From Lachnospiraceae bacterium (lineage in GTDB: Bacteria; Bacillota; Clostridia; Lachnospirales; Lachnospiraceae), in contig QXWO01000035.1 of the NCBI GenBank assembly GCA_009911035.1, positions 1 through 62,474 of the forward strand: a stretch of 62,474 bases of DNA, written 5' to 3'. The position numbers and the translations under genes are program-made. Numbering within the stretch: position 1 is the stretch's first letter; each line of letters opens with the position of its first letter. Below the pieces are notes generated by a model, which worked only from the letters and a program-made list of their open reading frames with translations, searched no databases and was not told where the DNA came from. Positions 8,894 through 16,755 of the stretch are shown piece by piece.

Positions 8894-9958
8894 ATGAAAA
8901 TCGGAATAAATTGTGGACATACAGCCAGTGGGGCAGGGTATGGCGCAGTTGGGATTATTGAGGAATCTCTGCACACGAGGCTTGTTGGAAACTGTCTAAT
9001 GGAAAAGATGCGAAATGCAGGCATAAAGGTGACTGATTGTACTGTTGACAGAGCAGCTTCCCGGAAGGAATACCTTGCCGAAACAGCAGCAAAAGCAAAC
9101 CGGGAAGAACTGGACTGGTTTGTCAGTATCCATTTTAATGCATCAGCAGACCATCAAGGCCGTGGCGTGGAAGTATATACATATCAGGGGCGCCAGTATC
9201 CGGAAGCGCTTGCAGTCTGCACCAGCATGAGGGAACTTGGATTTTGTGACAGAGGGATCAAAGATGGTACCGGACTGTATGTCATCCGACAGACAAAGGC
9301 AAAAGCAATGCTGATAGAAGTATGCTTTTGTGATAATCAGGCAGATGTGGATTTATATTATGCTGCAGGGGCACATGATGCCGTAGCCCGGGCAGTTTTA
9401 TCCGCATTTATACCAGCAGTAAAGGAAGGTCTTTGGCAGCATAAGAATCATGCGGCGGAGTTTATTCAGTTCGTGGGCCGGGTTGCAGGGAAGGACTGGC
9501 GGGAAAGAAAAATAATACTCCCTTCAGTAGTAACAGCGCAGGCAATTAAGGAATCCGCATGGGGCACATCGGAACTGGCAAGACAGGCCAATGCACTTTT
9601 TGGCATTAAGGAAAATGGGTGGACAGGCAGGATTTATGTAAAAACAGCAGTGGAACAACGTAAGGATGGCAGTTACTATGCAGTTCCCCAGACGAAATGG
9701 CGGGCATATGACAGTCCTGAACAGTCGATTCTTGATCACAATGACTATATTGCAACAAGAAGTACAGACGGAGGCAGGACGCTGCGGTATCAGCCTGTGA
9801 TTGGATGTGATAACTACATACTTGCCTGTCAGTATCTGCAGAAATGCGGGTATGCAACGGCAGCAGGTTATGCGGATTCGCTGATTCATGATTATATAGA
9901 AAAATATAACCTGACACAATTTGACTTTTGGGAGGAAAACTTAAAACAGAAAATCTGA
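8894..9958 (+). CDS. Two-domain endolysin: amidase_3 plus glucosaminidase
   Basis: Residues 1-175 match N-acetylmuramoyl-L-alanine amidase type 3: NCGHTASG with the first zinc histidine, SIHFNAS with the second, and the catalytic glutamate in MLIEVCFCDN. Residues from about 190 form a glucosaminidase (LPSVVTAQAIKESAWGTSEL, ANALFGIKENGW, WRAYDSPEQSILDHNDYI). No signal peptide is seen, so export relies on the holin. The enzyme would cut both peptide and glycan bonds of peptidoglycan. GAGGAGG precedes the ATG. Confidence 0.85.
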   Translation: MKIGINCGHTASGAGYGAVGIIEESLHTRLVGNCLMEKMRNAGIKVTDCTVDRAASRKEYLAETAAKANREELDWFVSIHFNASADHQGRGVEVYTYQGRQYPEALAVCTSMRELGFCDRGIKDGTGLYVIRQTKAKAMLIEVCFCDNQADVDLYYAAGAHDAVARAVLSAFIPAVKEGLWQHKNHAAEFIQFVGRVAGKDWRERKIILPSVVTAQAIKESAWGTSELARQANALFGIKENGWTGRIYVKTAVEQRKDGSYYAVPQTKWRAYDSPEQSILDHNDYIATRSTDGGRTLRYQPVIGCDNYILACQYLQKCGYATAAGYADSLIHDYIEKYNLTQFDFWEENLKQKI

Positions 9959-9966
9959 ATATCAAA

Positions 9967-9995
9967 TTGACTTCCAGCGTAAATAAAGTTATGAT
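9967..9995 (+). promoter_or_regulatory. Promoter of the chemoreceptor gene
   Basis: TTGACT and TATGAT are separated by exactly 17 bases, 40 bases before the chemoreceptor ATG. It starts just after the endolysin stop, so the chemoreceptor is an independent transcript. Confidence 0.7.
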
Positions 9996-10034
9996 ATTAG
10001 ATGCTTTAATAAACTATATCATGGAGGAAGTTGT

Positions 10035-12179
10035 ATGTTACGCAATGAGAAGGAAGCTAAGGCACAGCACATGGAGGAAAGCGAAAGCCTTAGCAAAAAG
10101 ATTATTTCAAAAATGGCGCTGATAACCGCTGCTGTTTTTCTTGTAACCGTTTTGATGGCTGCCTTTCTTGCTGCAAAATCATTGATTCGGGTCAACAGGG
10201 AGAAGCTGGCGGCAGTCGCCTACGAAAATGCATTTTTGGTTGTAAATGATATTGAAAATGCATATGGAAAGGTGGAAGGATTTTCCGGGTCTCTCAGGAA
10301 CATTTCCATACTGGATCCCAAAGAGCAGAGGGATGCCATAGATACTGCCCTGGAAGGGCTTATGGAAGGCACTGGAGATTATACCACAGGATTTGCCTAT
10401 TTTGAGCAGAATGCTATCGCAGATGCCAATGGGGAACCTTACAGCGTCCACAAAAAAGAAATTGCCTACGAGGCAGTGGTATATCCGAATGAAGAAAACA
10501 CCGGGTATGTTTTTGAAAAGCATGAGGATGCTTTTGACAATTTTGAAAAAGAATATTATATGCAGATCAAGAGAACTGGCGAACCATATATTATGGAGCC
10601 ATATATTTATGAACTGATGGGAAAGAACATCATGATGATAAGCATCATCGCGCCTGTATGGGATGCGGAGGGAGAATTCCTGGGCGTAACAGGCGTAGAC
10701 ATGGGGCTGGACAGTATGCAGGAAAATCTGCTTCTTAGTACGGATTATCATTCTGCCCATCTGGTGGTGCTGGCAGAGGACGGGACAGTTCTGATAGATT
10801 CCGCCGATGACGAAAAGGTTGGCAAAAACGTTTTAGACGTTGGCTATGATCCCATGGCACAGGATGCGGAAGAGGTTTTTGACGCATCAAAAGGGGGGAA
10901 TGCAGGTATCCGCTCTGTTATCAGGAAAGGGAGAAACTTTGGCACAGGGAAAAGCGGGATTTCCGTTACCATTCCCCTGTCGGTAAACGGAAAAACACAG
11001 TGGACATTACATATGGCGGTTGACGCAAGTGAATTCTACGGGCCGATTATAGAGGGCGCAGGGAAACTTACCTTTATGGTGATAATACTTGGGATTCTGC
11101 TGCTGACTGCCGTGAATCGTATCATTAAGAAATCTCTTGACCCCATTAAAGTGATCACTGACGGGGCTGCCAGATTAGAGGCAGGGGATTTAAATATCCA
11201 CATTGATATCCAGTCTGATGATGAATTAGGGCGTCTGTCCCAGGCATTTAACCATATAAGCGCCATTATAAGCAATTATGTAAAGGATATCTCCGGACAG
11301 CTTTCCCAAATGGCGGACAATAATATGGACATTGCAATCACGCAGGACTATATCGGAGACTTTATTCCCATTCAGGAGTCCATTGAGAAGATTTCCGAGT
11401 CACTGAATGATACATTGCACCAGATCGTGGTTTCAGCGGATGAAGTTTCCGGCAGTTCAGAGGATGTGTCATCAGGCGCACAGGTCCTTTCGGACGGCGC
11501 CGCAGAGCAGGCATCAGCAATTGACCAGCTTGCAGCTTCCATAGAAAGCCTGGCACAGGATGTGGCGGCAAATGCCAGAGATGCCCAGAATGCCAATGAG
11601 ACTGTTTCGGAGGTGGGCAGGTGTATCCGGCAGAGCAATGAAGAGATGGGACATTTGATTGATGCTATGTCCGGCATCAGCCGCTCGTCCAGTGAAATTG
11701 AAAAAATCGTAAAGACCATTGAAGACATTGCCGACCAGACGAACCTGCTTTCTTTAAATGCTACCATAGAGGCATCCAGGGCAGGAGAGGCAGGAAAGGG
11801 ATTTGCCGTTGTGGCAAATGAGATCCGTGAGCTTGCGGCAAAGAGTGCGGAGGCAGTCAACCAGACCGCAGCATTGATAGAAAGCTCTCAGAGGGCAGTG
11901 GAAAACGGCACGGGAATTGCAGATAACACGGCGAAGTCCCTTGGGGCTGTGGTGAGCGGTTCAGAAGAGATCTTAAGTTCCATGGAAAAGATCAGCAGCG
12001 CCTCCCAAAATCAAAAGAACGTGTTAGAACAACTCACGAAGAGCATAGATTTGATCAGTAATGTGGTTCAGACCAACTCCTCCTATGCGCAGGAAAGCGC
12101 GGAAACCAGTGCAGAGTTATCCCGTCAGTCACGGCGTCTGCATGAACTGGTCAACCGGTTTCACCTTAAGCAGATATAG
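10035..12179 (+). CDS. Methyl-accepting chemotaxis protein with Cache sensor
   Basis: This 714-residue protein has a membrane segment at about residues 32-50 and an extracellular dCache-like sensor ([26 protein letters not shown]). A second membrane segment ([14 protein letters not shown]) follows, then HAMP and a cytoplasmic signalling domain. The conserved hairpin tip reads [20 protein letters not shown] followed by [18 protein letters not shown]. It would tune the CheA kinase to an unknown ligand. GGAGGAAG precedes the ATG. It stands alone with its own promoter, before a c-di-GMP-related pair. Confidence 0.92.
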   Translation: MLRNEKEAKAQHMEESESLSKKIISKMALITAAVFLVTVLMAAFLAAKSLIRVNREKLAAVAYENAFLVVNDIENAYGKVEGFSGSLRNISILDPKEQRDAIDTALEGLMEGTGDYTTGFAYFEQNAIADANGEPYSVHKKEIAYEAVVYPNEENTGYVFEKHEDAFDNFEKEYYMQIKRTGEPYIMEPYIYELMGKNIMMISIIAPVWDAEGEFLGVTGVDMGLDSMQENLLLSTDYHSAHLVVLAEDGTVLIDSADDEKVGKNVLDVGYDPMAQDAEEVFDASKGGNAGIRSVIRKGRNFGTGKSGISVTIPLSVNGKTQWTLHMAVDASEFYGPIIEGAGKLTFMVIILGILLLTAVNRIIKKSLDPIKVITDGAARLEAGDLNIHIDIQSDDELGRLSQAFNHISAIISNYVKDISGQLSQMADNNMDIAITQDYIGDFIPIQESIEKISESLNDTLHQIVVSADEVSGSSEDVSSGAQVLSDGAAEQASAIDQLAASIESLAQDVAANARDAQNANETVSEVGRCIRQSNEEMGHLIDAMSGISRSSSEIEKIVKTIEDIADQTNLLSLNATIEASRAGEAGKGFAVVANEIRELAAKSAEAVNQTAALIESSQRAVENGTGIADNTAKSLGAVVSGSEEILSSMEKISSASQNQKNVLEQLTKSIDLISNVVQTNSSYAQESAETSAELSRQSRRLHELVNRFHLKQI

Positions 12180-12393
12180 GGGACAAAAGTGAATATTTAC
12201 GGCGAATTTTTACGAAAATTTAACAAATATAGAGGTAGATTTTTTACTGCAAATCTGGTATAATAGAAAAAGCATCTGCATCCATATCAGCATAAGTGCA
12301 GGTCTAACGGTATTTAATGATACTATATCTTTATTTTCACTTATAAATATCAATGTTATGAAATAGAATTGCTTGATGCAATAGAAAGAAATG

Positions 12394-12441
12394 CAGGATG
12401 AAACAGAAAGCGCCAGCGGTTGCGCTTTTCTGTTTATCCTG
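12394..12441. terminator. Long near-perfect hairpin
   Basis: Arms of about 20 bases (CAGGATGAAACAGAAAGCGC and GCGCTTTTCTGTTTATCCTG) enclose an 8-base loop. It lies in the 360-base gap between the chemoreceptor and the FapA-like gene. There is no clear U-tract beyond TTTATCC, so terminator, attenuator and repeat element are all possible. A TATAAT-like box stands upstream at about 12259. Confidence 0.5.
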
Positions 12442-12543
12442 TGTATGGTTTATTTCCGCGTACAGCAGGCCGGAGTCAGGAATCCGAATCCGGTCTTGGA
12501 GCGTGTATTAAAATTCATTTCTGCCTGGTCAGAGAAAGTGGTA

Positions 12544-14634
12544 ATGGAAATGGGTAACTTAAGCAAAGAGAACAAAAATAAGGAACTGCGTTTTCCAATG
12601 ATGGAAAATGCCGAATACCAGAAAGCGCAGAACCAAGAGATCAAACTTGGAAAAGAACAGGGGCTGGATGTTTCCGTATACACCAATCCCGAATTCAACT
12701 GGCTCCAGATGGAGCAAATACGTATGGGCCTTAAGGACAATGTGGATGCCTCAATCTATGCGAATCCGGCCTACAGCTATGATACCATGAAGCAGATCCG
12801 GCTTTCGCTTTATTCCGCCATAGACCTCATGCCGTATCTTAAAAGAGGATTTACAGATGACTCCCTTGAGGAAATCCGGCTTGCTCTGTTAAATAAGCTT
12901 CCTCTTGACAAATGGCTGGTGGACGATATGTGCGCTCCCCAGATTCATGAGATCCGGGTAGGCATGTGTGAACAGCTGGACATTTCCTCCTATGCCGATG
13001 TTAAATATAACTGGATGCAGATGCAGGAAATCCGTCTGGGACTGGAGAAGAGACTTGATGTATCCATTTATGCAAACAATATGCTGAGTCATTTCCAGAT
13101 GAAAGAGATCCGTCTGGGACTGGAAGCAGGACTTGATGTGTCGTCTTACAGCACGCTGGTATATTCCGCCGCCGACATGAAGGAGAAGCGCCAGGAACTT
13201 ATCAATAGAAAGACGGCCCAGCCTGCAAAGACAAAAGATTCCGGCATAAAGGATCCTCTCCTCAACTCCCTGATGAAAAAGGAATTCGTCATTTCCATAG
13301 AGGAAAACGGTAATAAGGCGTATGCCTATATACCGTGGATTCCCGGCAATATGGTTACGAAGGATGATATTTACAATGATCTGGCCAGAAGGGAAATAGT
13401 ATTTGGCATTAAAAACGAGGCTATTTCTGATTTGATCGACAAGAAAAGACTGAACGAGAAAGTCCTGATTGCCGAAGGGATTCCGGCCCAGAAGGGCAGT
13501 GACGGCTGGTTTGAATTTTTTGTCCGGCTGGATATGCCCCGTATTCCGGCTCCGCTGCCTGACGGAGGGGTTGATTATGTTAACATAGAAGCATTTGAGA
13601 TGGTTGACGAAGGTGAAAAGATAGCGGTCTATCATCCTGCCGGTAAGGGTATAAGCGGGAAAAATATATATGGCGAAACGATACATGCCGAGAACGGGGC
13701 GGAGAAGAAACCTCTGCGTGGGCAGGGATTTTTGATCGCGCCGGACGGTGTCACCTATATTTCCCGGATGAACGGTAAATTTGAATACATTAAGGGACAG
13801 ATCATCATCAGCAATATGCTGGTGGTGCGCGAGGATGTTACTGCCGTTACCGGAAAGCTGGAAGTAGACGGCTCTGTGTATGTGGTGGGCAGCATTTATT
13901 CGGGCGGTTACATTAAGGCAACCGGAGATATTATCATTGAGCATAATGTGGAAACAGCGAGGCTGATCGCAGGTGGAAATGTTATGATCAAAAAGGGAAG
14001 CTGTTCTAAGAATGACTGCTTTATTGACGCCGGGGGCGAGGTTTCAGGAAGCTTTTTTGAGGCGGCAAATATCAACGCCGGAGGCAATGTGAAAGCCAAC
14101 TATATTATGAAAAGCAACATCAATACGATGGGCAGGGTGATCGTATCAGGAAGCAAGGGAATGCTTTTTGGTGGAAAGACCTGCGCGGTCAGGGGGGTGG
14201 ATACTTATAATCTGGGAAATGCCGCCCATATCAAAACCTATTTGGAGATAGGCAGAACGGAGCTGTACGATAAGGCCCAGGCCGAATATGCGGAAAAGAG
14301 GGAACAGCTTTTGAACGAATTGTCTGCGTTGGAGAAAGGGTGGGCTAAGATACTCCAGATGGTTGCCGCCGAAAAGAAGGTGTCCAAGGATACGGTGCGC
14401 AGGGTTCACGCTACAATTACGGCCAAGGGCCATGAGCTGGCGGAACTGGATGCCGAAGTATCCAAACTCATTAATATGACAGAGCATAATCTGAATGCGC
14501 CTGTTTGTGTCCGGGGGAGGGCACATGGGGGCAGCAGTATCATTATGAACGGTATTAAGTACATGCTGTCATCAGAAGTAAACCGTGTTATTTTTAAATT
14601 GAGAAACAAACAGGTCATAATGGTGAATTTATAA
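12544..14634 (+). CDS. FapA/DUF342 protein with seven 26-residue N-terminal repeats
   Basis: From the ATG at 12544 the protein has about 696 residues. Residues 33-214 contain seven consecutive 26-residue units beginning IR(L/M)GL..LDVSIYANP..S..QMKE. The rest is a FapA/DUF342 protein: N-terminal domain (ISIEENGNKAYAYIPW), a right-handed helix-type core rich in GGNV, DAGGEV and NAGGNV, and a C-terminal coiled coil (YAEKREQLLNELSALEKGW). FapA proteins are linked to flagellar assembly and polar placement. An upstream extension to 12391 is open but overlaps the hairpin and lacks a good start. It is co-directional with the HD-GYP regulator 21 bases downstream. Confidence 0.85.
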   Translation: MEMGNLSKENKNKELRFPMMENAEYQKAQNQEIKLGKEQGLDVSVYTNPEFNWLQMEQIRMGLKDNVDASIYANPAYSYDTMKQIRLSLYSAIDLMPYLKRGFTDDSLEEIRLALLNKLPLDKWLVDDMCAPQIHEIRVGMCEQLDISSYADVKYNWMQMQEIRLGLEKRLDVSIYANNMLSHFQMKEIRLGLEAGLDVSSYSTLVYSAADMKEKRQELINRKTAQPAKTKDSGIKDPLLNSLMKKEFVISIEENGNKAYAYIPWIPGNMVTKDDIYNDLARREIVFGIKNEAISDLIDKKRLNEKVLIAEGIPAQKGSDGWFEFFVRLDMPRIPAPLPDGGVDYVNIEAFEMVDEGEKIAVYHPAGKGISGKNIYGETIHAENGAEKKPLRGQGFLIAPDGVTYISRMNGKFEYIKGQIIISNMLVVREDVTAVTGKLEVDGSVYVVGSIYSGGYIKATGDIIIEHNVETARLIAGGNVMIKKGSCSKNDCFIDAGGEVSGSFFEAANINAGGNVKANYIMKSNINTMGRVIVSGSKGMLFGGKTCAVRGVDTYNLGNAAHIKTYLEIGRTELYDKAQAEYAEKREQLLNELSALEKGWAKILQMVAAEKKVSKDTVRRVHATITAKGHELAELDAEVSKLINMTEHNLNAPVCVRGRAHGGSSIIMNGIKYMLSSEVNRVIFKLRNKQVIMVNL

Positions 14635-14655
14635 AAGTAAAGAGAGTATGGGAAG

Positions 14656-15759
14656 ATGATAAAACGCGATACGATATTGATTTTTGAAGACAGCGCAATT
14701 GACCGGGAAATACTGGTGGAAATATTCCGCATGGATTATAAAATTTTAGAAGCTTCGAATGGTAAGGAGGGAATTGCCCTTTTAAACAGCCATTTTGCGT
14801 CCATTGCCGTTGTGCTGCTGGACTACATGATGCCGGTAATGGACGGCATCGAGGTGCTGGAATACCTGAGAGAAAGGAATGTCCCCAATAAAATTCCATT
14901 CATAATGGTGACAGGGGAAGAATCGCCCGAGCTTGAAAAAAAGGGTTATGAATATGGAGTGATAAGTTATATCAGGAAGCCATACCAGCCCGATGTCATA
15001 AGACAGATAGTCATCAATGCAGTTGGCTGGTTCAAGTACAAAATGCAGTTGGAAGTAGTAGTTAAAAAACAGAATGAAAATATTAAAAAGCAGAATGAAA
15101 TATTGCTGCAGCAGACAAAGAAGCTTAACCAGCTTAACGAGATATTGATCGATTCCTTAAGTAACATTGTAGAATTCAGAAACTTAGAGACGAAGCAGCA
15201 TATTAAAAGGATACGTGAGTTTTCCCTGTGTCTTGGGGGGAGCATTATAAAGCTTTATCCTGAATATGACCTTACACCCGAAAAGCTGGTGCAGATTGGC
15301 TGGGCATCTTCCCTTCACGATATTGGAAAAATCGCGATCCCGGATAATATCATATTAAAATCCGGCAAATTGACAGGGGATGAATTCGAACTGATCAAAT
15401 CCCATACCACCAAGGGGGCGGAGATCATCCAGAGCGCCATACGCTTAAATGATAAGGCAGTATATAATTACGCTTATGATATTGCACGCCACCATCATGA
15501 GAAATATGACGGAAAAGGTTATCCTGACGGGCTTAAAGGGGAGGAGATCAGCATTGCGGCACAGATCGTCTCTCTGGTGGATGTGTATGACGCGCTTACC
15601 TCGAAGCGTGTCTATAAAGCAGCCTATGACCCGGATAAAGCTTATCAGATGATTATTAATGGGCATAGCGGTGCTTTCTCCCCTAAGCTGCTGAAGGCAT
15701 TTACGGAAGTGAAGGCAGAATTTGAGGAAATACTGGTTAAATACCATGACGAGGATTGA
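14656..15759 (+). CDS. Response regulator with HD-GYP domain
   Basis: Residues 1-120 form a receiver domain (LIFEDSAIDREIL, phospho-acceptor Asp in VVLLDYMMPVMDG, MVTGEES, RKPYQPD). A helical linker with a QNENIKKQNE coiled coil follows, then an HD-GYP domain. The motifs are SLHDIGKIAIPD, the histidines in HHHEKYDGKGYPDG, and LVDVYDALTSKR. HD-GYP enzymes hydrolyse cyclic di-GMP, so phosphorylation probably controls second-messenger levels. It is co-transcribed with the FapA-like gene. A short hairpin GGGGAC-AGGCA-GTCCCC at 15760-15776 overlaps its end. Confidence 0.9.
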   Translation: MIKRDTILIFEDSAIDREILVEIFRMDYKILEASNGKEGIALLNSHFASIAVVLLDYMMPVMDGIEVLEYLRERNVPNKIPFIMVTGEESPELEKKGYEYGVISYIRKPYQPDVIRQIVINAVGWFKYKMQLEVVVKKQNENIKKQNEILLQQTKKLNQLNEILIDSLSNIVEFRNLETKQHIKRIREFSLCLGGSIIKLYPEYDLTPEKLVQIGWASSLHDIGKIAIPDNIILKSGKLTGDEFELIKSHTTKGAEIIQSAIRLNDKAVYNYAYDIARHHHEKYDGKGYPDGLKGEEISIAAQIVSLVDVYDALTSKRVYKAAYDPDKAYQMIINGHSGAFSPKLLKAFTEVKAEFEEILVKYHDED

Positions 15760-15810
15760 GGGGACAGGCAGTCCCCGTGAGCAGTGTAAGACGGGGAGCG
15801 TACAGGCTTC

Positions 15811-16527
15811 TCACCTGTTTATAAAGCGCAGGAATTCCTCTGCGGAACGGTTGATGATGAGTTCCGGGGGAAAATCCATTTCCTGAATCAGGGCAAGTGC
15901 ATAAGAAAAGTTACCTATATGAGAGTGACCGTGGCTGTCGCTGGAAAGAAGTACCGGATAATGGTATTTCTGACACAGTTTGAGGATAGCGCGGTCATTT
16001 TCTTTTACGCTTCCTCTGTACCCTTTTGGGGATAAAGAACTGTTGTTGATTTCCATAAGGACACGGTGATCCATGGCAGCTTCCATGAGACGCCCATAGT
16101 CCGCCGGGTATTTCACATCGTCCGGGTGGGCGATGATGCGGATGTGGGGATTTTCCATTGCATGGATATAAGCCTGTGTATTTTCTTCGAGGGTTCCGGG
16201 TGTGAGGCAGGGGGTGTGCATGGCGGCGATACAGTAGTCTAAGTTTTTCATGATATCTTCCTGCAAATCCACACTGCCCGAGAAGTCCAGGATGTTTACT
16301 TCTGCACCGTACAGCACATGAACCCCCATCCGCCATGCAGGGGCCCCGGACAGTCCACGGAAGTAAGAAGCCGTGCAGGAATGGGGAATGGCAGGTCCGT
16401 GATCGCTGATTCCCAATAATTTAAGGCCGGATTCAGCGGCCTGTCTTATTAAATCTGTAACAGTGTCATGGGTGTAATGCCCACTGGCAACTGTATGGGT
16501 GTGAACATCCAGTTCTAAAGAAATCAT
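15811..16527 (-). CDS. PHP-family phosphoesterase (YcdX type)
   Basis: The 238-residue protein has metal-binding motifs of the PHP family: DVHTHT near the N-terminus, the SGHYTHD loop, GAEVNIL, AAMHTP, IAHPDD and the C-terminal SDSHGHSHIG. YcdX-type PHP proteins act as metal-dependent phosphatases, and the substrate here is not visible. The start at 16527 is supported by GGAGG six bases upstream; a longer frame to 16551 lacks one. It is divergent from the microcompartment operon and convergent with the HD-GYP gene. Confidence 0.88.
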   Translation of the reverse strand: MISLELDVHTHTVASGHYTHDTVTDLIRQAAESGLKLLGISDHGPAIPHSCTASYFRGLSGAPAWRMGVHVLYGAEVNILDFSGSVDLQEDIMKNLDYCIAAMHTPCLTPGTLEENTQAYIHAMENPHIRIIAHPDDVKYPADYGRLMEAAMDHRVLMEINNSSLSPKGYRGSVKENDRAILKLCQKYHYPVLLSSDSHGHSHIGNFSYALALIQEMDFPPELIINRSAEEFLRFINR

Positions 16528-16629
16528 GGTAATCCTCCAGAAAATTTTCATATACGCACCAGACGCCTGTTTTTTACTATTATCTGGTTCTGTTATTAAA
16601 GCAAATTCACCACAAGATTATAGTAGCAC

Positions 16630-16651
16630 AAAAACAACATAAAAACAACAT
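16630..16651. promoter_or_regulatory. Tandem 11-bp operator-like repeat
   Basis: AAAAACAACAT occurs twice head to tail, 17 bases upstream of the -35 box of the dehydratase promoter. A related ACATAAAAACAA stands just before the internal aldolase promoter at 21113. The shared sequence makes it a candidate site for the DeoR-type regulator encoded at 29927-30697. Confidence 0.5.
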
Positions 16652-16668
16652 TAAAAGTGTTGGATTAG

Positions 16669-16697
16669 TTGACTTTTGGAAGGGATATGTTTATAAT
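16669..16697 (+). promoter_or_regulatory. Main promoter of the microcompartment operon
   Basis: TTGACT and a perfect TATAAT are separated by 17 bases, 59 bases upstream of the dehydratase ATG. This is the best sigma-A-type promoter in the window, consistent with a strongly expressed operon that is repressed when the sugar is absent. Confidence 0.8.
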
Positions 16698-16755
16698 GAA
16701 ACATAAGATATCAGATGAGGACCGTTGCTGGGGATAAGCGTCGAAAGGAGAAATT

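Noticed and set aside
12394-12441. Riboswitch before the FapA-like gene
   Set aside because: Only one long hairpin is visible; I find no conserved c-di-GMP or other riboswitch core.
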